DNA of 64,000 nucleotides from Bradyrhizobium ontarionense. Lineage in GTDB: Bacteria > Pseudomonadota > Alphaproteobacteria > Rhizobiales > Xanthobacteraceae. The notes beneath the pieces were generated by a model. It was given only the letters and a program-made list of their open reading frames with translations. It did no database searches and was not told the DNA's origin. Positions 42,111 through 50,401 of this stretch are shown here, piece by piece (positions within the stretch are counted from its first letter, which is position 1; each line of letters begins with the position of its first letter). Where the stretch lies: assembly GCF_021088345.1 (NCBI RefSeq), contig NZ_CP088156.1, positions 8,237,001 through 8,301,000 on the forward strand, given 5' to 3'. Position numbers and translations under genes: made by a program.

Positions 42111-42838
42111 TCGAGCTGTCCGACGTCCACAAGAGCTTCGGCAAGGTCGAGGTGCTCAAGGGCATCACGGCGTCGGTCGCAAAGGGCGAGGTGGTCTGCA
42201 TCATCGGCCCCTCGGGCTCGGGCAAGTCGACGATCCTGCGCTGCATCAACGGGCTCGAAAGCTATGATCGCGGCGCGATCAGCGTCGAAGGCCTGCGCGT
42301 CGACCGCGACGCGCCGTCGATCGTGTCGGTCCGCACCCAGGTCTCGATGGTGTTCCAGCGCTTCAACCTGTTTCCGCACCGCACCGCGCTGGACAACGTC
42401 ATCGAAGGACCGCTCTACGTGAAGAAGGAGCCGCGCGCTGCGGCACTGGAGCGGGGCCGGGCGCTGCTCGCCCAGGTGGGACTCTCCGACAAGGCCGACG
42501 TGCATCCGCCGCAGCTCTCCGGTGGTCAGCAGCAGCGCGTTGCGATTGCGCGGGCGCTCGCCATGAAGCCCAAGGCGATCCTGTTCGACGAGCCGACCTC
42601 GGCGCTGGACCCCGAACTCGTCGGTGATGTCCTGGGCGTGATGCGCAAGCTCGCCGACGACGGTATGACCATGGTCGTCGTGACCCATGAGATCGGTTTT
42701 GCCCGCGAGGTCGCCGATCGCGTGCTGTTCATCGATGGCGGCGTCATCGTCGAGGAGGGGTCCGCGAAGGCCGTGCTCAATCAACCGCAGCACCCGCGCA
42801 CGCAGGATTTTTTGCGCCGCGTGCTGCATCCGCTGTGA
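42107..42838 (+). CDS. polar amino acid-type ABC transporter ATPase
   Basis: The 243-residue protein has Walker [11 protein letters not shown]-loop [12 protein letters not shown], signature LSGGQQQR, Walker [14 protein letters not shown] and the switch histidine in VVTHEIGFA. This is the GlnQ/HisP group. It overlaps the permease gene by 4 bases and is followed 16 bases later by the oxidoreductase gene. Confidence 0.93.
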   Translation: MIELSDVHKSFGKVEVLKGITASVAKGEVVCIIGPSGSGKSTILRCINGLESYDRGAISVEGLRVDRDAPSIVSVRTQVSMVFQRFNLFPHRTALDNVIEGPLYVKKEPRAAALERGRALLAQVGLSDKADVHPPQLSGGQQQRVAIARALAMKPKAILFDEPTSALDPELVGDVLGVMRKLADDGMTMVVVTHEIGFAREVADRVLFIDGGVIVEEGSAKAVLNQPQHPRTQDFLRRVLHPL

Positions 42839-42854
42839 TTTCGCGAGATCCGCC

Positions 42855-44147
42855 ATGATCAGGCCCGTTCGTCTTCCGCTGCCGCCGTCGGTCTATGCCG
42901 ACACCGCCGTTGCGCCGGCCGCAACTCCGCCGCTCGACGTCAACAGGAATGTCTCGGTTGCGATCATCGGCGGCGGCTTCACTGGCCTGTCGACCGCGCT
43001 TCACCTGGCAGAGCAGGGCACCGACTGCGTGGTCCTGGAGGCGCAGGAGCCGGGCTGGGGCGCCTCCGGCAACAATGGCGGCCACACCAATCCCGGCCTG
43101 AAGCACGATCCGGATCAGATCGAAGCGGATTTCGGCGCCGATCTCGGCGGCCGCATGGTCGCGTTCTCCTATGGCACGACCACCTTCACCCACGACCTGA
43201 TCCGCCGCTACCAGATTCCGTGCGAGGCGCGGCAACAGGGCACGCTGCGCGCCGCCTATCACGATGCGAGCGCCGCGGCGATCGAACGGACGGCAGAGCA
43301 ATGCATCCGCCGCGGCATGCCGGTCGCGGTGTTCGACCGTGAGAAGCTGCGTGAGGTGACCGGCAGCGATCGCTATGTCTGCGCCATGTTCGACGCGCGC
43401 GGCGGCGACCTGCATCCGCTGAACTATGCGCGCGGGCTGGCGCGCGCGGCGATCTCGGCGGGCGCAGCCGTTCATGGTGAGACGCTGGCGCTGTCGCTGC
43501 GCCGCGAGGGGCTGCGCTGGCGCATCGAGACGCCGCGCGCGGTCGTTCGCGCGGAGAAGGTGCTGATCGCGACCAACGGCTTCACCGACGATCTCTGGCC
43601 GTCGCTTCGCCGCACCGTGATTCCGGTGTTCTCGTCGATCGCAGCCACCGCGCCGCTGCCCGACGAGGTCGTGCGCGCGATCATGCCGACGCGATCGGTG
43701 CTGTATGAGAGTGGCCACATCACGGTCTATTATCGCATCGATCAGCACAACCGGCTGCTGATGGGCGGCCGCGGCCCGATGCGCTGGATCAAATCGCCGA
43801 CCGATGTCGCCTATCTCATGCGCTATGCCGAGCGGCTCTGGCCGCAGCTCAAGGGCGTGGCCTGGACCCACGGCTGGAACAGCCGGCTTGCCATCACCAA
43901 GGACCACTATCCGCATGTGCACGAGCCGGCCGAGAGCCTGCTCATCTCGCTCGGCTGCAACGGTCGCGGCGTGGCGCTGTCGACGGCGATGGGTGCCCAA
44001 CTCGCCCGGCGGCTGATCGGCGGCGTGAAGGCCGCCATCGACATGCCCGTCACCGGCATCAAGCCGATCCCGCTGCATGCCTTCTGGCCGGTCGCTGTGA
44101 CGGGCGCCGTGATCGCCGGGCGGGTGCGGGACCGGCTCGGTCTCTGA
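42855..44147 (+). CDS. FAD-dependent amine oxidoreductase, PuuB-like (DAO family)
   Basis: The 430-residue protein has a Rossmann FAD motif VAIIGGGFTGLSTALHLAEQG at about residue 35 and the DAO-family features of gamma-glutamylputrescine oxidase: GWGASGNNGGHTNPGLKHDP, VLIATNGFTDDLWPSLRRTV, and a C-terminal SLGCNGRGVALSTAMG flavin-binding segment. It is the last gene of the transporter operon and probably oxidises the imported amine. The exact substrate (gamma-glutamyl-polyamine or an amino acid) is not settled by sequence. Confidence 0.85.
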   Translation: MIRPVRLPLPPSVYADTAVAPAATPPLDVNRNVSVAIIGGGFTGLSTALHLAEQGTDCVVLEAQEPGWGASGNNGGHTNPGLKHDPDQIEADFGADLGGRMVAFSYGTTTFTHDLIRRYQIPCEARQQGTLRAAYHDASAAAIERTAEQCIRRGMPVAVFDREKLREVTGSDRYVCAMFDARGGDLHPLNYARGLARAAISAGAAVHGETLALSLRREGLRWRIETPRAVVRAEKVLIATNGFTDDLWPSLRRTVIPVFSSIAATAPLPDEVVRAIMPTRSVLYESGHITVYYRIDQHNRLLMGGRGPMRWIKSPTDVAYLMRYAERLWPQLKGVAWTHGWNSRLAITKDHYPHVHEPAESLLISLGCNGRGVALSTAMGAQLARRLIGGVKAAIDMPVTGIKPIPLHAFWPVAVTGAVIAGRVRDRLGL

Positions 44148-44219
44148 GCGGGTCCTTCGTCCAAGCCGGATTGTTCGGACTGATCTGGCTTGATTGCCAA
44201 GTGGACACGGGGCGGCGAC

Positions 44220-44999
44220 TTAGCCGGTCCGGGCCTTAGCATCGGGCCACACGATCTCGATATGCTCGTTGTCGAAGTCGATGTCGTCGTTACTGCCCCT
44301 CCGCCAGCAGGTCATGCCTGCCGGCAGCGCACTCATCCGTATGTCCTGCCCGTCCGGCACGATGCCGCCAAAAGCGAGCAGCTCGATGAAGCGGTTGACG
44401 AGCTCGAGAACGGCTAACCGATGCTGCGCGCGCACCTGGTGGACGCTGATGTCGGGGCGGCCGAACTTGCGCATTCCCCGGGTGTGAATCCACTCGGTGC
44501 CATCAGCGTCCCGCGAGATCAATATGACGACGTGGTGCCGTGGCGCGCAATGCCCGACAGCGAAGGCACGGGTGCGCCATTCCGTTGGACTCCACCATTT
44601 CCGAATCTGCGGGTCGTAGATGGCGACGCCGCCGTTATCGAGGCAGAAGGTCAGCAGACCGACCACGTCGCGAAAATAGCTCAGCGTCGCCGGATCGGCG
44701 ATGTCGCCTTTGATCACGAGGCAGAAGTCCTGGGCGGCAACGATCGCCGCCAGATCAGGGTCTGCGACCGTGAGCTGAGTCCACGGGCGGCCGGCACGAA
44801 AGCGTGTCACCACCTCGGGATGCGCAGTCGGCCCGCAAGCCAGGATATCGACGCCGTCAGGGACGCCGCTCGATCGATAAGTGCTCCGGGACAGCGGTCG
44901 ATCGATATCCACCCAGCCATAGACCACGTAGAGCAGGACGGGGTTCCTGCCGCCCGCCACGTAGTACGGGCGTGGCCAGTCGGCGAGCGGAGGTCTCAT
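44220..44999 (-). CDS. hypothetical protein, 259 residues
   Basis: This soluble protein contains FCLVIKGDIADPATLSYFRD, GGVAIYDPQIRKWWSPTEW, HHVVILISRDADGTEWIHTR and GMRKFGRPDISVHQV. The last two recall DUF4261-type proteins, but I am not sure. A frameshifted copy of its last 45 codons lies 4.5 kb away at 39690-39815. No signal peptide or membrane segment is visible, and the neighbours do not suggest a role. Confidence 0.6.
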   Translation of the reverse strand: MRPPLADWPRPYYVAGGRNPVLLYVVYGWVDIDRPLSRSTYRSSGVPDGVDILACGPTAHPEVVTRFRAGRPWTQLTVADPDLAAIVAAQDFCLVIKGDIADPATLSYFRDVVGLLTFCLDNGGVAIYDPQIRKWWSPTEWRTRAFAVGHCAPRHHVVILISRDADGTEWIHTRGMRKFGRPDISVHQVRAQHRLAVLELVNRFIELLAFGGIVPDGQDIRMSALPAGMTCWRRGSNDDIDFDNEHIEIVWPDAKARTG

Positions 45000-45074
45000 C
45001 CGGTGTGCTCCGACGCCGCCGGAAATGTCCTGCGCATGGCCGGCATGGCTTAGGCCTGGGGTTGTCCCACGCGC

Positions 45075-45578
45075 TCACTCCTTGCGCAGGAAGACGTAAT
45101 CGGCGGAATAAGCCACGCTGCGATACTGGCCGGCGGAATCGCAGGCGCCCTCGAGCTTGCCGCCCGACGTGTTGATGCGCTGCACGGTGGTGATGTCGGA
45201 GAGCACACCGTTGCCGCCGCGATGCGAGACGACCGCGAGCTTGAGCCAGGGGATGTCGTTGTCGGTAGCGCCGATCGCTGTGCCCAGCACCCGGCCGCCG
45301 ACGATCGAGCCGTCCTGATGCTCCCAGCTCGGTCCGGCATAGTGCCGGCCGACGGTCTTGCCGTCCTGGAACAAGCTGGCGATCGGCTCGCGGAACGCCC
45401 AGGCGAGCTTGCCGTCCGCGGTCGTCTTGCATTCATAGACCTGCGCGCCCTCGGCATGCAGCGTCAGCACGGCCTTTTCGCCCGCGGCGACCAGCGCATC
45501 GGGAATGGTGGTCTCGGCGGCGGCGGAGCCGATCAGGGCACCGAGCAGCAGCAGCGAAAGCGTGGGGATGAAGCGCAT
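45075..45578 (-). CDS. DUF3455 exported protein
   Basis: The ATG at 45578 follows GAGGAC and starts a 167-residue protein with a signal peptide (MRFIPTLSLLLLGALIGSAA). The body shows the DUF3455 pattern: GEKAVLTLHAEGAQVYECK, HYAGPSWEHQDGSIVGGRVL, WLKLAVVSHRGGNGVLSDIT and IQRINT-type ending TVQRINTSGGKLEGAC. The location is probably periplasmic or extracellular and the function is unknown. A GC-rich hairpin at about 45608-45640 lies in its leader. Confidence 0.8.
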   Translation of the reverse strand: MRFIPTLSLLLLGALIGSAAAETTIPDALVAAGEKAVLTLHAEGAQVYECKTTADGKLAWAFREPIASLFQDGKTVGRHYAGPSWEHQDGSIVGGRVLGTAIGATDNDIPWLKLAVVSHRGGNGVLSDITTVQRINTSGGKLEGACDSAGQYRSVAYSADYVFLRKE

Positions 45579-45717
45579 GGTGGGGTCCTCGATACGGCGG
45601 CGAAACGGAAACGGGCCGCGCTTGCGGCGCGACCCGTTCATAGTTGACGAAATCGGAAGGCGGAAGTGAGATCGCGCACGTGTGGATGGGAACGAAGCGC
45701 CATCCGCGCGTGAGGTG

Positions 45718-45895
45718 GGCCTCCCTCGCCCCGTTCTTACGGCGCCGCGACGAGCTTCGCTCGCGCCGAGAGGGTTGGGGTGAGGGGCAGACGCACGGGA
45801 AGTGTGTGTGGAGAAACCTGTACCCCCTCACCCGGATTGCATCTTGCGATGCAATCCGACCTCTCCCCGCAGGCGGGGAGAGGTGCACTGTCACT
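45718..45895. repeat. REP-like palindromic repeats between DUF3455 gene and icd
   Basis: The segment has GGATTGCATCTTGCGATGCAATCC and ACCTCTCCCCGCAGGCGGGGAGAGGT palindromes, plus the CTCGCCCC...GGGGTGAG outer pairing. It is related to the elements at 25091-25215 and 58919-59316. Confidence 0.65.
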
Positions 45896-45925
45896 GGCGC
45901 GCGAGCTCGCCGACTCTCTAAGACC

Positions 45926-47140
45926 TCAGGCCGCCATTGCCTTGGTGAGGTTCTCGGCGACCTTGTCGAGGAAGCCCGTGGTCGACAGCCAGCGCTGGTC
46001 GGCGCCGACCAGGAGCGCCAGGTCCTTGGTCATGTAGCCGGCCTCGACGGTGTCGACGCAGACCTTTTCCAGCGTGGAGGCGAACTTGGCGAGCTCGGCA
46101 TTGTTGTCGAGCTTGGCGCGGTGGGCGAGACCACGGGTCCAGGCGAAGATCGACGCGATCGAATTGGTCGAGGTTTCCTTGCCCTTCTGGTGCTCCCGGT
46201 AGTGGCGGGTCACCGTGCCGTGCGCTGCTTCGGCTTCCACCGTCTGGCCGTCCGGCGTCATCAAGACCGAGGTCATCAGGCCGAGCGAGCCATAGCCCTG
46301 GGCCACGGTGTCGGACTGCACGTCGCCGTCATAGTTCTTGCAGGCCCAGACATAGCCGCCCGACCATTTCATCGCGGCCGCGACCATGTCGTCGATCAGG
46401 CGGTGCTCATAGGTGATCTTCTTGGCTTCGAACTGGGACTTGAACTCCTTGTCGAAGATGTCCTGGAAGATGTCCTTGAAGCGGCCGTCATAGACCTTCA
46501 GGATCGTGTTCTTGGTCGACAGGTAGACCGAGTAGTTCTTGGACAGGCCCATGTTGAGCGAGGCGCGGGCGAAATCGGCGATCGAATCGTCGAGATTGTA
46601 CATCGACAGCGCGACACCGGCGCTGGGCGCCTTGTAGACCTCGCGCTCGATCACGGCGCCGTCCTCGCCGACGAACTTCATCGTCAGCACGCCCTTGCCC
46701 GGGAACTTGAAGTCGGTGGCGCGGTATTGGTCGCCGAAGGCATGGCGGCCGATGATGATCGGCTTGGTCCAGCCCGGCACCAGGCGTGGCACGTTCTTGC
46801 AGATGATCGGCTCACGGAACACGACGCCGCCGAGGATGTTGCGGATGGTGCCGTTCGGCGACTTCCACATCTCCTTCAGGCCGAACTCCTTCACCCGGGC
46901 TTCGTCCGGGGTGATGGTGGCGCATTTGACGCCGACGCCGACCTGCTTGATCGCGTTGGCGGCATCCACCGTGACCTGGTCGTTGGTCTTGTCGCGGTAT
47001 TCCATCCCGAGGTCGAAATACATCAGGTCGATATCAAGGAACGGGGTGATCAGCTTGTCCTTGATGTACTGCCAGATGATCCGGGTCATCTCGTCGCCGT
47101 CGAGTTCGACGACCGGGTTGGACACCTTGATTTTTGCCAT
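45926..47140 (-). CDS. icd: NADP-dependent isocitrate dehydrogenase
   Basis: The 404-residue protein begins [20 protein letters not shown] and matches the eukaryote-like (type II, homodimeric) NADP isocitrate dehydrogenases found in Rhizobiales. It contains [19 protein letters not shown] (substrate serine and arginines), [20 protein letters not shown] (the metal-binding aspartates), and [19 protein letters not shown]. It converts isocitrate to 2-oxoglutarate in the TCA cycle. Confidence 0.96.
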   Translation of the reverse strand: MAKIKVSNPVVELDGDEMTRIIWQYIKDKLITPFLDIDLMYFDLGMEYRDKTNDQVTVDAANAIKQVGVGVKCATITPDEARVKEFGLKEMWKSPNGTIRNILGGVVFREPIICKNVPRLVPGWTKPIIIGRHAFGDQYRATDFKFPGKGVLTMKFVGEDGAVIEREVYKAPSAGVALSMYNLDDSIADFARASLNMGLSKNYSVYLSTKNTILKVYDGRFKDIFQDIFDKEFKSQFEAKKITYEHRLIDDMVAAAMKWSGGYVWACKNYDGDVQSDTVAQGYGSLGLMTSVLMTPDGQTVEAEAAHGTVTRHYREHQKGKETSTNSIASIFAWTRGLAHRAKLDNNAELAKFASTLEKVCVDTVEAGYMTKDLALLVGADQRWLSTTGFLDKVAENLTKAMAA

Positions 47141-47450
47141 GATGGGTTGGGCCTCTTGGGGAACAGCGCGCCTGCGATTGAAAGCGCTTGTGAAATCAAC
47201 GCGTCATAGCACTGCTGCACCGCGGGCGAAAGCCGAGCCAGTATGCGCCCGGTGCTGATTTTCGCGCCCCGGCCATGCGCTCGGCCATGGTCGCGGGCCG
47301 GGCAGCCTGCAGTTTCGGGCAAACCGTAAAATTCTTGGCTAAGCCGATTATTTTGCTTGAGAATTCTCGCCAGCCGGGCCAACGGAACGGGCGGGCCGGC
47401 GCGCGCGGCGGCCGGCGCCTTAAGGTGACGTGGAAGGTCAGGGGATCATC

Positions 47451-48650
47451 GTGTCGGGCACCGACAAGACCAAGGTTGGCGTGGAGATCGCAGGCCCGGT
47501 GGTGATCCTGGTCGAGCCGCAGCTCGGCGAGAACATCGGCATGGCGGCCCGCGCCATGGGCAATTTCGCGCTCGTTGAGCTGCGCCTGGTCAATCCGCGC
47601 GACGGCTGGCCCAACATCGCCGCGCAGCGGGCGGCGGCGGGCGCCGACCACATCATCGACCACGTCCGGCTGTTCGATACGCTGGAAGAGGCGGTCGCCG
47701 ATCTCGACCTGCTGTTTGCGACCACGGCCCGGTCCCACGACCAGGCCAAGCCGGTGGCGGCGCCGGAGACTGCCGCGCGCGAGATCCAGGGCCATGTCGC
47801 GGCCGGCGGCCGCGCCGGCATCCTGTTCGGGCGGGAGCGGGCGGGCCTGACCAACGAGGAGGTCGCCCGCGCCAACCGCATCATCACCTATCCGGTCAAT
47901 CCGGGCTTCGCCTCGCTCAACCTTGCCCAGGCCGTGCTGCTGATGGGCTATGAATGGTTCAAGCTGGTGACCTCGGGCGCGCTGCCATTCGCGATGCCCG
48001 AGCGCTCCGAGCGCGCCTCCCAGGAGCAGATGGAGGCGTTCTTCGAGAACCTCGTGCGCGAGCTCGATCGGGTCGAATTCCTGAGGCCCGCCGAGAAGCG
48101 CGAGACCATGCTGGTCAATCTGCGCAACATCTTCTTCCGGATGGAGCCGACGCGGCAGGACATCCACACCCTGCACGGCGTGGTGATGGCGATCGCCGAA
48201 GGGCGCAAGGGACCGGCCAAGGGCGGCGTGCTCGACAGCGAGCAGGCGACGCGGCTGCGCGCGCTGATCGCCGAGCAGGGCACGGTCGCCAACCTGCCGG
48301 ATTCGCGCGGCTCGCTACGTGGGCTGGCGCGGCTGCTCCGCCGCAACCCGACCGACGCCGAGCGGTCGCTGTGGCAGGCGCTGTCGCGCGATCGCCGCTT
48401 CGCCGGCCAGTTCAAGCGCCAGACCCCGGTCGGCCGCCACATTCCCGATTTCGTCTCCTTCATCCACCGCCTCGCGATCGAGCTGGTCGGGAGTGACGAG
48501 AGCGACGGCGTGGTGACGGACCGGGCGAGCCGCCGCGCCTGGCTCGAAAGCCGCGACTATCGCGTAGTCGAGGTGCGCACGGTGGACGTCGAGGCGGACC
48601 TGGAGGCGGAGCTGAAGCGGCTGGTCGCGATGATCGCCGAGGCGAAGTAG
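47451..48650 (+). CDS. trmJ: TrmJ-type tRNA methyltransferase fused to a C-terminal DUF559 domain
   Basis: Using the GTG at 47451 (AGGGG upstream; a GTG at 47430 is also open) gives 399 residues. Residues 1-245 are a SPOUT methyltransferase of the TrmJ family (VILVEPQLGENIGMAARAMG, AGILFGRERAGLTNEEVARA, YPVNPGFASLNLAQAVLL), expected to 2'-O-methylate tRNA position 32. Residues 292-399 are a DUF559 domain (PD-(D/E)XK-like, related to Vsr endonucleases; LLRRNPTDAERSLWQAL and GRHIPDFVSFIHRLAIEL). The DNA for the DUF559 part is repeated at 49708-50033. I believe close relatives also carry such a fusion, but I cannot verify this here. Confidence 0.85.
   Translation: MSGTDKTKVGVEIAGPVVILVEPQLGENIGMAARAMGNFALVELRLVNPRDGWPNIAAQRAAAGADHIIDHVRLFDTLEEAVADLDLLFATTARSHDQAKPVAAPETAAREIQGHVAAGGRAGILFGRERAGLTNEEVARANRIITYPVNPGFASLNLAQAVLLMGYEWFKLVTSGALPFAMPERSERASQEQMEAFFENLVRELDRVEFLRPAEKRETMLVNLRNIFFRMEPTRQDIHTLHGVVMAIAEGRKGPAKGGVLDSEQATRLRALIAEQGTVANLPDSRGSLRGLARLLRRNPTDAERSLWQALSRDRRFAGQFKRQTPVGRHIPDFVSFIHRLAIELVGSDESDGVVTDRASRRAWLESRDYRVVEVRTVDVEADLEAELKRLVAMIAEAK
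48325..48650 (+). repeat. direct repeat, copy 1 (DUF559 part of trmJ)
   Basis: This 326-bp stretch, starting TGGCGCGGCTGCTCCGCCGC and ending at the stop codon, is matched without gaps by 49708-50033, with 14 mismatches (about 96% identity). Similarity stops abruptly at both ends. Confidence 0.9.
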
Positions 48651-48828
48651 CCGGCATCACAACGAAGGCCTCTCATTCCGGATAGTCGCAATCTCATTGC
48701 GGGTATCGGCCGAGACTGTGCGTCAGAGCGCCTCATCTGTTCGTTGCACCTGCAGCCGTCGTGCTGGCAAGGTGGCTGAGCAAGGGTGGGGCGCCAAGGC
48801 TGGTGTCGTCGATGTCGATGATTCCGGA

Positions 48829-49353
48829 CTATCGAGAGCGTCGTCCGCCCTCGCTTTCCGTCTTCCGGGGTCGACCTGCGACCCGCGGCCGAAGATGCGC
48901 CTGCATGACCAGCGGGTCGCGAAGCGCCGCGCGCAGCGTGATACCAACAAGATGCGGGATCTTCGCGTCGGCCCGATACAAATTCCAGGTGCTCAAACTG
49001 ACCCCGACGAGATCGGCACATTCATTGTTCGAGAGTTGCATTTGGCTCTGCCAAGTCCGAAGCTCAGTATTGCTGAGCGGTTTCTGTTCTTGAGCCAGCT
49101 TGCTCAGGTGCAGCGCGTCTATCGCGAGGTCACCCTCGCCATCGTCCCAGGTGACGGCAGCGCCATAGTCGGAAATCGCGGCGCGCGAAAAAGCCCGGGG
49201 ATCGCGGAGCGGCGCGAGGATATCCCCGCCCGTGGCAATCCAGCCGCTCAGGTTCACCTCGTCCGGCACCCGTTTTCCTCGCCACCGGACCCTCAGTGTC
49301 ATCAAAGGCGCATCGGCCTTCACCGCCTCGATGCGCGGAAGTTCCGTATCCAT
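48829..49353 (-). CDS. DUF2442 protein with C-terminal helix-turn-helix
   Basis: GAGGAAAG precedes the ATG at 49353. The 174-residue protein begins with a DUF2442 domain (about residues 8-80: LMTLRVRWRGKRVPDEVNLS and LAPLRDPRAFSRAAI). It continues with a helix-turn-helix at about 90-130 (LRTWQSQMQLSNNECADLVG and VSLSTWNLYRADAKI) and a basic tail. DUF2442 genes are commonly paired with DUF4160 genes, as here, in arrangements like toxin-antitoxin pairs. The HTH makes this one the likely autorepressor acting at the palindrome at 49644-49684. Confidence 0.7.
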   Translation of the reverse strand: MDTELPRIEAVKADAPLMTLRVRWRGKRVPDEVNLSGWIATGGDILAPLRDPRAFSRAAISDYGAAVTWDDGEGDLAIDALHLSKLAQEQKPLSNTELRTWQSQMQLSNNECADLVGVSLSTWNLYRADAKIPHLVGITLRAALRDPLVMQAHLRPRVAGRPRKTESEGGRRSR

Positions 49354-49373
49354 CTTTCCTCACTTTCCCGGCC

Positions 49374-49617
49374 TCATTGGATCGGCCATCGCGGGTTCAC
49401 CCTGTTCCACTCCGTCTTGATCGCCTGAATGTTCTCGACGGCCCAACTCATCGCGTCTCTTCCTGCCGTCCCCTTCAGGCTGCCGGCGTAGGTGGCGAAC
49501 GTTTCGATCACGATCAGCGCCTCGAAATCGGGGTGCAAGATGTGAAAATGGGGAGGCAAATGGTCATTGGCGTAGACGGGTGATGATCGTCTTACCGATG
49601 GTGTGGAGCTTCCCCAT
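49374..49617 (-). pseudogene. DUF4160 gene with a one-base frameshift
   Basis: An ATG at 49617 opens MGKLHTIGKTIIT and runs into a stop after 17 codons. A second frame continues with VYANDHLPPHFHILHPDF and reaches a stop at 49374. Joining them gives a normal DUF4160 protein of about 80 residues (NDHLPPHFHI is the family core). The shift lies in the CCC run at 49578-49580 (GGG on this strand), where one extra base would explain it. Either the gene is broken or the base is a sequencing error. It lies 20 bases upstream of the DUF2442 gene. Confidence 0.65.
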
Positions 49618-49643
49618 GTCCGCCTCGCCCGCTGGCGGAATAT

Positions 49644-49684
49644 CATAGTCCGATTATCGGACTATGTATATAATATAGTCCGAT
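49644..49684. promoter_or_regulatory. palindromic operator and promoter of the DUF4160-DUF2442 operon
   Basis: CATAGTCCGA-TTA-TCGGACTATG (49644-49666) is a perfect 10-bp inverted repeat. A further half-site ATAGTCCGAT lies at 49675-49684, separated by an A/T-rich TATATAATAT core that can serve as a -10 region. It is 27 bases upstream of the DUF4160 start codon, where an autorepressor would bind. Confidence 0.6.
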
Positions 49685-49697
49685 TTTAGGATATGTT

Positions 49698-50033
49698 TTG
49701 GGCGCTTTGGCGCGGCTGCTCCGCCGCAACCCGACCGACGCCGAGCGGTCGCTGTGGCAGGCGCTGTCGCGCGACCGCCGCTTCGCCGGCCAGTTCAAGC
49801 GCCAGACCCCGGTCGGCCGCCACATTCCCGATTTCGTCTCCTTCATCCACCGCCTCGCGATCGAGCTGGTCGGGAGTGACGAGAGCGACGGCGTCGTATC
49901 CGATCGTGCCGCACGGCGGGCCTGGCTCGAAAGTCGCGACTATCGCGTAGTCGAGGTGCGCACGGTGGACGTCGAGGCGGACCTGGAGGCGGAGCTGAAG
50001 CGGCTGGTCGCGATGATCGCCGAGGCGAAGTAG
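49698..50033 (+). CDS. stand-alone DUF559 domain protein, duplicate of the trmJ C-terminus
   Basis: A TTG at 49698, seven bases after TAGGA, could start a 111-residue protein made almost entirely of a DUF559 domain. It differs from TrmJ residues 292-399 at only two positions (T to S and S to A). The usual DUF559 EVDG-type catalytic segment is replaced here by ELVGSDESDG, while the preceding PDF aspartate is kept, so nuclease activity is uncertain. There is no methyltransferase part. Whether it is expressed is unknown. Confidence 0.5.
   Translation: MGALARLLRRNPTDAERSLWQALSRDRRFAGQFKRQTPVGRHIPDFVSFIHRLAIELVGSDESDGVVSDRAARRAWLESRDYRVVEVRTVDVEADLEAELKRLVAMIAEAK
49708..50033 (+). repeat. direct repeat, copy 2 (DUF559 duplicate)
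   Basis: This is the second copy of the 326-bp repeat, 1383 bases downstream of copy 1. Of the 14 mismatches to copy 1, 12 lie within 25 bases (equivalent to 48512-48536) and most are synonymous. Confidence 0.9.
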
Positions 50034-50401
50034 GCAGAGGCGAAGTCGCCGATCGTCCGTTTCCATCTGCCGCCGTGACGGGCCGCCGCTTCACTCATCC
50101 CCGGTCATCAGCGTCGGCGATCGCATCGTCGGCACCACGGCGCTGACCGAAAGTTCGGCGCTTCCTCCATGAACGGGCGTTGGTCGATTCGACCAAGCAT
50201 GACTCGGCAGCACAATCGCCGATTGAACCTCAGAGCGCAGCTCACAACGCTGAGGAGATGATCCCGCACACATGGGCGGCCGAGTCTGCGATCCCGTTTA
50301 CACCGGCTGAAGGATGATTTGTGAATGCAATTTCAGATTGTGGTTCGACCGATCGGCTTTGGTTAAATCGCTGCACAACAGGCAATACCAAGGGGGCATT
50401 C
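50034..50401. other. intergenic stretch after the DUF559 duplicate
   Basis: About 370 bases. No gene was recognised, apart from a TCGATTCGA palindrome near 50185 and the AAGGGGG ribosome binding site at its end. Confidence 0.4.

Noticed and set aside
45608..45640. GC-rich hairpin with a following TTTCCGTTT on the minus strand, considered as the icd terminator
   Set aside because: It lies almost 300 bases beyond icd, after a repeat element and close to the next start codon. The assignment is too uncertain to list as a terminator.
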